Origin: Paenibacillus sp. USDA918EY
Lineage (GTDB): Bacteria > Bacillota > Bacilli > Paenibacillales > Paenibacillaceae
DNA: 64,000 nt
NCBI RefSeq assembly: GCF_009870825.1
Contig: NZ_WTWY01000002.1
Span: 434,001-498,000 of the forward strand
Reading direction: 5' to 3'
Both the position numbers and the translations under genes were made by a program. A model generated the notes under the pieces. The model did no database searches. It saw only the letters and a program-made list of their open reading frames with translations, and was not told the origin of the DNA. This document shows, piece after piece, positions 33,055-40,560 of this stretch (within the stretch, counting starts at the first letter, position 1; the number at the start of each line of letters is the position of its first letter).

Positions 33055-34833
33055 TCACACCAAATATTCGATCAAAATCGTCTTATCCACCTGCGGCAGC
33101 GAGATGCTGAGGCGGTCGCCGCTTTTCAGCTCGGCCCCCTGGGCGGCGTTCACCGCGCGCCCCGATTTCTCGACGGTGCAAGCGGAGTTGTTTTTCAGCA
33201 CAAGCCGGTCGTTTTTGCCCGGCATAAACATGACTTTATCCGTTTCCTTCAGCTCCGGCGCAAGCTGGAGCAGCTGATGCAGATTGAATTTGCCCTTGAA
33301 GGCGGTCAGCTTTTTATATTGCGGATACGTTTTTTCGCCGGTGTTCTCGTCGCGGATTTCCACGACGATCTGCCCGACAAATCCTTTATTCGCTTTGCGG
33401 ACCGCACCCATGACAAAGTAGGCGGCAGCCGCCAGAGCGGCCAGGACGACAATGCTTATCACTACGGGCCACACATGAAATGGTTTCTTGTCTTCCTTGT
33501 CCGCCGCCGGGGCCCCTCCGCTTCCTGCGCCGGCAGCTTTGGCGCTGATCGTCACCGGCTTCGATTCCCGGTAAAAACTTTTGTCTTCGGCCCGAACCTT
33601 CAGTTCGTATTGATGTTTCTCCTCGACCTTGTAAGAGCCTTCGAAATGGTCTCCTTTATTGGCAAGCTCCACTTCCTTCGGTTCCCCGGTGTCGAGATCC
33701 TTGACGAGAAGTTTGGCGCTCATGTCATTGTAAAGGCCGTTGTTCTGGAGCTTCTGGCCGTTACTGACGAGATAAGCGTTGATGTCGACCGTGTCGCCTT
33801 TTTTGACGGCGGTCGATTTTAGCGGCTCCATGGCCAGCTCGAGATCATAGTTGAAAATGAGATTGATATCGATTTTATCTTTGGAAACACCTTTGACCTG
33901 CAGCTTCCAATCGCCCTGCTCCGGCTTCAGGAGCTTGATCAGGGAATAGGTTTTCGACGTGGAGCGCTGCACGTTGGCCGACGGAACCGGCACGTTTTTG
34001 CCCGACGGATCGGTCAGCTTCACGTCCACCGGCTTGCCGGACATCAGCGAAATGTTGGCTTCCAGCACGTTTGCGTTCGGCACGTTGACGGTGACTTCCT
34101 GATAGCTTCCGTTTGCGGTAATCGAGCTGATCGGTACGATTTTCAGCTTCTGGTGGCTGGCGAAAATTTCGCTCAAAATTTGCGGCAGCTCATCCGCCGA
34201 ACTGGTCGAAAAAGATTTGCCCCCGGTCTGGTCCGAAAGCTTGGAAAGCGCGTCCTTGTTCAGCTTGCCGTCCGCATTGAGCCCGATCGTATAAATCGGA
34301 ATGCCCCCGGCTTTTGCTTCCTGTACCGATTGGCTGAGCTCCTGATTGGATTCGGCAGCGGTCCGGCCCGATTTTGGATCGAGCTCATTGTTGCCGTCCG
34401 CCAGCACGACGATCATCGGCTCATGGCCCGGTTCCGCGCCCTGTTTCAGCACCTTGACCGCTTCCTTCAAGCCGACGGAAATGTCCGTGTAAGCCCCGCG
34501 GTCGATTTGGTCGATGAATTGCTTCAGATCGTTTTTGTCCGAGTTCGACTGGATCGTCAGCAGCGCCTTTTCCCGCTGGATTTTGTCGGTATAGGAGACG
34601 ATCCCTACCTTGTCCCCTCGCGCCTGAAGCATGTCGATGAACATTTTCATCGCTTCGCTGCTGATTCTTTTCGGGTCGCTTGCTTTCATGGAGTTGCTTG
34701 CATCGAGAACGAGCACGGCGTCGATATGGGAGGAAGGCTGCGCAGCCGCAGCCGAAACCCCGGGACTTATAACCGGCAAGATCAGCAAACATACCAGCAG
34801 GAGACAAAGTGCTATTTTATTTTTATGAAGCAT
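33055..34833 (-). CDS. secreted/anchored vWA protein with cytoplasmic FHA-like tail
   Basis: 592 residues. The signal peptide is at 1-30 (hydrophobic core LCLLLVCLLILPVI, then VSAAAA). A vWA domain follows with a complete MIDAS: DASNS (44-48), a Thr in GAYTDIS and an Asp in VLADGNNE. Beta-sandwich regions (about 235-430) come next, then one membrane segment (about 454-476) and a roughly 115-residue basic cytosolic tail. The tail's end (DRLVLKNNSACTVEKSGRAV and following) has the strand pattern of an FHA domain. It is the first gene of the operon, 61 bases before the tubulin-like gene. The layout suits a sensor or anchor that links the outside to the tubulin-like protein (inference). Confidence 0.85.
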   Translation of the reverse strand: MLHKNKIALCLLLVCLLILPVISPGVSAAAAQPSSHIDAVLVLDASNSMKASDPKRISSEAMKMFIDMLQARGDKVGIVSYTDKIQREKALLTIQSNSDKNDLKQFIDQIDRGAYTDISVGLKEAVKVLKQGAEPGHEPMIVVLADGNNELDPKSGRTAAESNQELSQSVQEAKAGGIPIYTIGLNADGKLNKDALSKLSDQTGGKSFSTSSADELPQILSEIFASHQKLKIVPISSITANGSYQEVTVNVPNANVLEANISLMSGKPVDVKLTDPSGKNVPVPSANVQRSTSKTYSLIKLLKPEQGDWKLQVKGVSKDKIDINLIFNYDLELAMEPLKSTAVKKGDTVDINAYLVSNGQKLQNNGLYNDMSAKLLVKDLDTGEPKEVELANKGDHFEGSYKVEEKHQYELKVRAEDKSFYRESKPVTISAKAAGAGSGGAPAADKEDKKPFHVWPVVISIVVLAALAAAAYFVMGAVRKANKGFVGQIVVEIRDENTGEKTYPQYKKLTAFKGKFNLHQLLQLAPELKETDKVMFMPGKNDRLVLKNNSACTVEKSGRAVNAAQGAELKSGDRLSISLPQVDKTILIEYLV

Positions 34834-34954
34834 AGACTTTCGATACTCCTTCTCTAGTGAATTGTCAGATTTCCTAAGCCTTCATTCTACTTTAGGAAAA
34901 AAGTCTTAAAAAATGCTTAAGAAACGATAAAATTGCGTAAATAACCAATTTGAA

Positions 34955-34968
34955 AGATTTGCAAATCT
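34955..34968. promoter_or_regulatory. perfect palindrome in the divergent promoter region
   Basis: AGATTTGCAAATCT, a 14-bp perfect palindrome between the divergent vWA operon and the small membrane-protein pair. A possible operator for both directions; no regulator gene is adjacent. Confidence 0.35.
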
Positions 34969-35019
34969 AGCAACAGGACCGCCGTAAGACGACTAAAAAC
35001 TCCCAATACTTTTATATTA

Positions 35020-35028
35020 TGATATAAT
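35020..35028 (+). promoter_or_regulatory. extended -10 promoter
   Basis: TG-A-TATAAT, a consensus extended -10 element without a clear -35, about 104 bases before the 49-residue gene. Confidence 0.55.
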
Positions 35029-35131
35029 TAAAGCCGGTAAAGTTCAATGTGAGCGGCCGTCGCGCTGTACATAGGGCATAAGTCCCACCAACGAAAACTC
35101 ATCGTTTTGAACCCCGAAAGGAGTGCGGATT

Positions 35132-35281
35132 ATGATTGCATACGGATGCCTCGGCATTTTGTTTCTTTTTATCGCCATAAAAATCGCCGTGTACTTCCAT
35201 CGACAAAAGAAGGCGCCTTCGCCCGAGGATCTCGATGAAACGCTCCTTGAAATCGCCAACCCGCGGGGGGATCGTGCATGA
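35132..35281 (+). CDS. small single-pass membrane protein (49 aa)
   Basis: 49 residues. The start (MIAYGCLGILFLFIAIKIAV) is one hydrophobic span, followed by a charged tail (HRQKKAPSPEDLDETLLEIA). AAAGGAG lies eight bases before the ATG. Its stop overlaps the start of the next gene by four bases (ATGA), strong evidence that both are real and co-translated. It diverges from the vWA/tubulin operon. Function unknown; probably a small subunit of the zinc-ribbon membrane protein that follows. Confidence 0.75.
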   Translation: MIAYGCLGILFLFIAIKIAVYFHRQKKAPSPEDLDETLLEIANPRGDRA

Positions 35282-36216
35282 TGACCAAGAAAAAGCCGCT
35301 GATCCTACGCCCTTATCATAAGACGAGTTATGCCTACGAAAAGTTAAGAATTTGCAAACATTGCCGATTTTTTACGGTGCTGTGGGAAGACAAATGCGCG
35401 AATTGCGGCAGACAGGCTTTGATTCCGGTCATGCAGCAGGCCCGTATTCAAGCCAAACATTCCATGCAAAACGAGCGGCTGATCGCCCTGCTCATGACCC
35501 TTGCGGCCGTGCTGTTCAGCCAAACTTTCCTGCAGATCATCCTCAGTCTTGCGGGCGGGTTCCTGTTGACGGGGCTGCTCTGGTGGGTTCAACGAAAAAC
35601 GGTCGAGCCCGAAACCCGAAGGCAGCTGGATAAGCTGCTGCGCAGCAGCGAAAGGCGCATTATCGAAGGCATTTATATGAACCTGACCACCGCTTCGGCC
35701 GCCATCAAAGACGATGAGCAGCTCGGCTACGAAATTTTGCGGGAAATGGCGACGATTGTACGTAATGACCGGATCCGCTTGCAGCAGATCATGCTTCTGC
35801 AGTCGTTTGCGCTCCGCAAAGACATGGATCTGACGCTCGAGCCGCTGATGATCGAGGATTTTGAGCCGGCCTTGGCCGAATACATCGGCGAGCTGGCCAA
35901 AATCAAACGCGAGCTGATCAAACATCAAGCCATCCGTTACGTCCTGCGGTATGAACGGGAAATTCTCGAAATGAAAAACGGCTCCCGGATCCTGGCGCTT
36001 GTGGCCGGCGCGGCCGTCCGGATGAAAACGTACGTGGATGCATATCCGGATTTCATTCTCCGCTACGTCCGCCAGATGCCCAAAGACCGCTTCCTTCGTT
36101 TGTACCGGCTGGTGCGCCGCCATCCCGACCAACCATGGAACGGACTGCGCAACGAAGTATCGGCTCTCTACAACGAAAAATACCGCTGGGACCCCGAATT
36201 TCAAAACTGGGAATAA
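35278..36216 (+). CDS. zinc-ribbon membrane protein, function unknown
   Basis: 312 residues. An N-terminal zinc ribbon has CKHC (26-29) and CANC (40-43). Two adjacent hydrophobic segments follow (about 68-86 and 86-104, likely a hairpin), then a 200-residue helical cytosolic domain rich in Arg, Glu and Leu (for example RQLDKLLRSSERRIIEG and YIGELAKIKRELIKHQ). I do not recognise the family. The zinc ribbon plus helical domain recalls the zinc-ribbon GTPase of the divergent operon, and the position suggests the same complex (inference). The start is set by the 4-base overlap with the 49-residue gene. Confidence 0.8.
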   Translation: MMTKKKPLILRPYHKTSYAYEKLRICKHCRFFTVLWEDKCANCGRQALIPVMQQARIQAKHSMQNERLIALLMTLAAVLFSQTFLQIILSLAGGFLLTGLLWWVQRKTVEPETRRQLDKLLRSSERRIIEGIYMNLTTASAAIKDDEQLGYEILREMATIVRNDRIRLQQIMLLQSFALRKDMDLTLEPLMIEDFEPALAEYIGELAKIKRELIKHQAIRYVLRYEREILEMKNGSRILALVAGAAVRMKTYVDAYPDFILRYVRQMPKDRFLRLYRLVRRHPDQPWNGLRNEVSALYNEKYRWDPEFQNWE

Positions 36217-36389
36217 GGCATGTGTCCAAATTCTATTAGAGGGGCCGTTAATATATGACGATAAAACCGCCCCGAACCCTGCGCAAATTTCGGATTTGTC
36301 CGCAAAACGCCGTAAAAAATAAAGAAACGGAAAGCATATGCGGCTTCGCCGGCCTGGACTGGCGGAGATTCCACCTTCGCGAAAATAAA

Positions 36390-36422
36390 GCCGGGCGATA
36401 TGCGTGAAACATATAACCCGGC
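36390..36422. other. stable hairpin in the intergenic region
   Basis: GCCGGG/CCCGGC enclosing ATATG/CATAT. Not followed by a T run. The 36217-36389 stretch holds nothing else I can name. Confidence 0.45.
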
Positions 36423-36432
36423 ATAAATTTTG

Positions 36433-36465
36433 AAAAGGCCTGCTCACAAATGGAGCAGGCCTTTT
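36433..36465. terminator. bidirectional terminator, zinc-ribbon gene / NodB gene
   Basis: A 13-bp perfect stem AAAAGGCCTGCTC/GAGCAGGCCTTTT with a seven-base loop between convergent genes. Confidence 0.85.
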
Positions 36466-36553
36466 CTAGTTCGATGCTTCTGTCAGGATTTTGCAAAATC
36501 CTTATGTATATAAAATATTTACGGGATGAACCAAGCAGTTTGGGGAGTCGGGA

Positions 36554-37873
36554 CTATTCCAGATTTACGATCGGAATCTGCTGCTTTTGCAAATATTCTA
36601 TCAGTTGCGGGAGCAGACTGACCGTTTTTTCGGATTCATGCAGAAGGATGACCGATCCCCCCGCCTGGGCATGCTCGATGTAATTGAGCACGTGCTGCGG
36701 GCTGTTTTTGCTTTTCCAATCTTCCGGATCGCGGTTCCACAACACGATTTTCATGTCGGCGCCTTCCGCCGCTTTTCGGGTATGTCCGTTCATGGAGCCG
36801 TAGGGAGGCCTGAACAGCACGACAGGCTTGGAGGTAATGTCCTTTATGAGCTTGTTTGTCTGCAAAATTTCGGCCTGCTGCCGCTCCGCAGTCAGCTTCT
36901 GCAAATTGGAATGCGTCATGGAATGGTTGCCGATCGCCAATCCTTGGTCGGAGACGTATTTCACCGCCTCGGGAAACCTTTTGACCTGGGTTCCGACGAA
37001 AAAAAACGTCCCCCCGACATGGTAATGCTGCAAAATATCGACGATCTCTTTGGTGTATTTGGAAGGCCCGTCATCAAAGGTGATCGCGACGGACTCCTTC
37101 GAAATGCCGAAATTGACCGGCTTATCCAAGCTGACCGCTGCCGGCGCCCGAAATTCCGGCTTGAGGGGGACGGGCGGCCCGGACGCCGCAGGAACGGCGG
37201 CGGCAGCCGTTTTTACCCAGGATTCCCTTTCGGTTTGAGCGGTCAAACGTTCCCCCTGCGCGGATTTGCCCTCCGCGGCAACGCCTTCCGCCAGGGCCGC
37301 CCCGTCTGTATTGGCCAGCGCCTTTTCATCCATGAGTGAAGATTTGGAAAAAGAGAAATAAAATAAAAGAATAAGGACCAGCAAAGCGGCGCCCACACTT
37401 GCCATTTTTTTGGCATTCGCTGCAGCCTTGGCAGGTTTCGGATCGGGCTTGGGCTCGGGTTCGGGTTCGATTCCGCCGCTATGGCTCCCGTCAAGACGTG
37501 GAGCGATGAAAGACGCTCCCTCCAATTCGCCGGCATCGCCGATCCGCTTCAGCACGGCAAGCTGTTCCGCAAACGTCTCTGAACAAGCGAATTTGACTTT
37601 CCGCACGGCGTTTCTGCCGTACCTGGTAATTTGGCCGTACCGTTGTTGATCCAGAGAACTGCGCTCGCTCGCAAAAGACAGCCTGAATTTTATGTCGGAG
37701 TCCTCGGTTTCCGTCAGCGCCCGGCGAATTTGCTGTCCCGTAAACGAGTCCACTTTCCAGACCATCGCGGTCGTTTGACCGCAAACGAAATCCACCTGCA
37801 TGAAAAAATCCCCGGACTCCAGCTCTTCAATGGACCGGATCTCAAGCCACTTCGTCAAATAGGGTTGCTGCAT
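36554..37873 (-). CDS. membrane-anchored polysaccharide deacetylase (NodB domain) with novel cytosolic domain
   Basis: 439 residues. Residues 1-115 form a cytosolic domain I do not recognise. A Pro/Glu/Lys linker (135-150) and one membrane segment (about 158-175) follow, then an extracytoplasmic stalk and a NodB domain. Its catalytic motifs are intact: TFDDGPS (265-271), NHSMTHS with the two metal His (316-322) and RPPYGS (355-360). NodB enzymes remove N-acetyl groups from peptidoglycan or other GlcNAc polymers. A GGGAGG site lies six bases before the ATG, 19 bases after the coiled-coil gene, so both form one operon. The unusual N-terminal domain may couple deacetylation to an internal signal. 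Confidence 0.9.
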   Translation of the reverse strand: MQQPYLTKWLEIRSIEELESGDFFMQVDFVCGQTTAMVWKVDSFTGQQIRRALTETEDSDIKFRLSFASERSSLDQQRYGQITRYGRNAVRKVKFACSETFAEQLAVLKRIGDAGELEGASFIAPRLDGSHSGGIEPEPEPKPDPKPAKAAANAKKMASVGAALLVLILLFYFSFSKSSLMDEKALANTDGAALAEGVAAEGKSAQGERLTAQTERESWVKTAAAAVPAASGPPVPLKPEFRAPAAVSLDKPVNFGISKESVAITFDDGPSKYTKEIVDILQHYHVGGTFFFVGTQVKRFPEAVKYVSDQGLAIGNHSMTHSNLQKLTAERQQAEILQTNKLIKDITSKPVVLFRPPYGSMNGHTRKAAEGADMKIVLWNRDPEDWKSKNSPQHVLNYIEHAQAGGSVILLHESEKTVSLLPQLIEYLQKQQIPIVNLE

Positions 37874-37892
37874 GGTAAACCTCCCGTTGCCG

Positions 37893-38597
37893 TTATTCCG
37901 TTGGAGGGGTCAGCGAGAAATTCATGCGTGCGGTAAAATCGGAAATGGTCTGCAGCAGATGGTTTTTCTCTTCCAGCACCTTTTGGTATTGGCTTTCCAC
38001 CTTTTGGTTTTCGCTTTCCAGATCCCGGATTTTTTCGTCAAGCTCTTTCGTTTTTCTCACGCTATCATGCTGATATTGGCTGAACTCCTCGTTGAGTTTG
38101 GCGTATTTGTTCCGTTCCTTTTCCAGCTGGTACTTCAAATTTTCCATGCCGGAGCTTGCGGAATTCTGATATTCTTTATAGTCTTCAAGCAGCTGGTCGT
38201 AGCTCATTTGCTTTTGCGTCAGCTTGTCCTCGAGACTCCGGAATTCTTTTTCCTTTTCGAGGATCGCGTGTTCCTTTTTGCCCAGCTCGTTTTTCAGACG
38301 ATTGATGGTATCGTAAGCGTTCTGCAGCTGCTCTTCGTGGTCTTTTAATCTGAACGCGGTCAGCTGGCGGTCATTCAGCATGTTTTCGACGGCAACGATG
38401 AGGTCCAAAGCCGCTTTGTCCTGATCCAGCAGCGAAAGTTCCACGTCGGACGAAGCCGGGACGGCAGGTTCAGCCTCGTTTTCGGTTATTGCCTGAATTT
38501 CGGCCGCCGCAGTCTCGGATGCGGTTTCAGAGCGGGCGGTCAAAAGATTTTTCAGCCAGCCTCTAGTTTTCATATTCGGGTTCGGTTTGCCGTTCAT
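37893..38597 (-). CDS. coiled-coil protein, function unknown
   Basis: 234 residues. A short basic N-terminus (PNMKTRGWLKNLL) and an acidic Ala/Glu/Thr linker (about 20-55) lead into an almost continuous coiled coil (about 60-225), rich in Lys, Glu, Leu and Gln in heptads (DHEEQLQNAYDTINRLKNEL, KQMSYDQLLEDYKEY). No membrane segment. GAGGAG lies nine bases before the ATG. It is co-transcribed with the downstream NodB deacetylase, so it may bind that protein's cytosolic domain or the tubulin-like system (inference). I do not recognise the family. Confidence 0.8.
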   Translation of the reverse strand: MNGKPNPNMKTRGWLKNLLTARSETASETAAAEIQAITENEAEPAVPASSDVELSLLDQDKAALDLIVAVENMLNDRQLTAFRLKDHEEQLQNAYDTINRLKNELGKKEHAILEKEKEFRSLEDKLTQKQMSYDQLLEDYKEYQNSASSGMENLKYQLEKERNKYAKLNEEFSQYQHDSVRKTKELDEKIRDLESENQKVESQYQKVLEEKNHLLQTISDFTARMNFSLTPPTE

Positions 38598-38645
38598 GAT
38601 ACATATCTCCTCGATATCAAATTAACCTGTCGAAATGCTTGCCAT

Positions 38646-38673
38646 TTGACGTACATTCGAAAAATGCTACATT
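38646..38673 (+). promoter_or_regulatory. candidate promoter of the membrane-anchored repeat protein
   Basis: -35 TTGACG, 16-base spacer, -10 TACATT; about 59 bases before the start at 38732. Confidence 0.4.
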
Positions 38674-38731
38674 CTATTTATATCGGAATATGTTTCGGAT
38701 AATTTTAGAGGGAGCTTGGAGGACCGTCCAT

Positions 38732-40507
38732 ATGATGAAAATAAAACAAGTGCTGACCTTGCGGCATGCGCTCATTTTGTTTTGTTTAACCATGCTGGTT
38801 CTGATCGCGTTCAAAGGAATGGACATGAAACGCAAAATGGCATGGGTCGACGAGGCGGAGCGGTACTACCGGCAAAACAACCTCATTCAGGCGGAGGAAT
38901 GGTACCAAAAAGCGGCCAAAAACCAATCCATTCGTTATAAGGAATCGCTGATCCAAAAGCGCCTGAACGAACTTTCGCCGATCACGGAAATGAAAACGGC
39001 GTTGTCCCGCCTTGATGAACGCGTGGAGACGGCCGGTTCGCGCCAGGATTTTAACGGCTTCCTTCAGGCCTACGGCGAATTCCAGGACGCGCGGAACAAG
39101 TTCATGCATGCGGAAGCGCGGTTTGCGGCCGTTTATCCGAAAATTTCGGCGGGCTACGGCATATCGGACGATATTACGCGTTATTTCCAGCAGTTCAAAA
39201 GCTTGTTTTACGGCCAGCTGGAGCAGCAGCTGAATCAAGGGAACGGGGACGAAGCCGGGGCAAAGTGGAATTTGCAGGCGATTCCGGATGCCTTTTACGG
39301 CGGAGCGGACGAGAAAACCAAGCAGCTCGGCGCGAAGTTCAAGGACTTTGACGAAAGGCTGATGTCCCGGCTCGCCGGCGCGGGCAAATTCGCCCAGCTG
39401 CTGGATATCTCGCAATCGCTGATGGACCAGTACGAAGGCCGGAAACTCAAAGCGCCATGGGTCAAAAGCAAAACGGAGGAACTGGCGCGAACCATTCTAA
39501 AAAAGGATATCGAAGGGGATCAACCGGCCAATTACGCGCTCCATGCCAAAACCTACGAGTCCTATGCCAAAAGCGCCGGGATCAAGTCCGGTCTCCTGAA
39601 AGACATTGACCGGCAAATCCGGAAATGGCTTGCATCCGCCCAGCGGAAAATCAAAAGCAACGATTACGAAGGAGCCATCGCTCTCTACGAAGCGCTGTCC
39701 GCCTACCAGGACACGTCCGAGGAAGTGAAAAAGGCGAAATTGGCCTGGACCGCCCATGACCCGGTCCGGCTGCTGCAGCTTATCGGGCAAACGGCCAACT
39801 ACAGCCATGTCAGCGGCGGCGGCAGCCGGTTTGGCGGCAGCGCTTATGCGATCGGCTCGGATGAGGCCAACGCGATCTACTTTGCGGTCATGAATGCCGA
39901 CGAGTCGGTACAGGCGGCCAGCACGACCGAATTTCCCGGGGACGTCGCCATCCGCAGCGTGTCTATCGAGGAATCGCTCAGCACGAAGTCGGCGCCGGTC
40001 ATTCTCGTCGAAGGGGAATCCGCCTCGCGCAAAGCGCTCTATGCCGCTTATGAGGTGCATGACCGCCGGATGACTCCGCTGTTCTTCTTCGAAGCCGACG
40101 GTTACACGGTGCAGCCGGACCGGTCGCTGCTGGTGACGAACCCGGCCGGAGCAAGCGAAGACGGAGGCGGGGCCGCAACCCCAAACGCCATCTACGTCCG
40201 GCAGGGGGACGGCTACCAATTCTCCGGCTTCCAAAAGGATTACGCCGATATCGATGGGGCCGATCTGCTTGCCCATCCGAACGAAAAGGTGCGTTTCGCC
40301 TGCTACATCGTATACGGCGGTGAAGGCGACGCGCTGGCGCAGGTAGGGACGACTTACATGAAGCTGCATGGCGATTACATGTTTAACGAGGGGGCGAGCA
40401 TAACCGTTGTCGGAAAGTTCAGTCGATTCGAAGACGTCGTTCCCGGCGGAGATCCGCTCGCGCAGCCGATCAACGTACCGGTGTTGGATGTGGAACGGGT
40501 AGAATAA
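38732..40507 (+). CDS. membrane-anchored helical-repeat protein
   Basis: 591 residues. One N-terminal membrane segment (about 10-28) with a basic N-terminus puts the rest outside the cell. Residues about 30-340 are TPR-like helical repeats (EAERYYRQNNLIQAEEWYQK, YEGAIALYEALSAYQDTSE). Residues 350-591 look beta-rich (VVGKFSRFEDVVPGG at the end). I do not recognise the C-terminal domain. I chose the ATG at 38732, with GGAGG nine bases upstream; the open frame extends 31 codons upstream through the promoter. It diverges from the coiled-coil/NodB operon and ends at a perfect terminator shared with the Big_2 gene. Its place and topology suggest an envelope component of this locus. Confidence 0.82.
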   Translation: MMKIKQVLTLRHALILFCLTMLVLIAFKGMDMKRKMAWVDEAERYYRQNNLIQAEEWYQKAAKNQSIRYKESLIQKRLNELSPITEMKTALSRLDERVETAGSRQDFNGFLQAYGEFQDARNKFMHAEARFAAVYPKISAGYGISDDITRYFQQFKSLFYGQLEQQLNQGNGDEAGAKWNLQAIPDAFYGGADEKTKQLGAKFKDFDERLMSRLAGAGKFAQLLDISQSLMDQYEGRKLKAPWVKSKTEELARTILKKDIEGDQPANYALHAKTYESYAKSAGIKSGLLKDIDRQIRKWLASAQRKIKSNDYEGAIALYEALSAYQDTSEEVKKAKLAWTAHDPVRLLQLIGQTANYSHVSGGGSRFGGSAYAIGSDEANAIYFAVMNADESVQAASTTEFPGDVAIRSVSIEESLSTKSAPVILVEGESASRKALYAAYEVHDRRMTPLFFFEADGYTVQPDRSLLVTNPAGASEDGGGAATPNAIYVRQGDGYQFSGFQKDYADIDGADLLAHPNEKVRFACYIVYGGEGDALAQVGTTYMKLHGDYMFNEGASITVVGKFSRFEDVVPGGDPLAQPINVPVLDVERVE

Positions 40508-40552
40508 AAGAACGGGCGGCGCAAGATGATTTCTTGCGCCGCCCGTTCTTTT
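40506..40552. terminator. bidirectional terminator, repeat protein / Big_2 protein
   Basis: A perfect 20-bp stem with a seven-base loop and A/T runs on both sides. The stop codon of the plus-strand gene lies at its edge. Confidence 0.93.
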
Positions 40553-40560
40553 ATTGCCGT

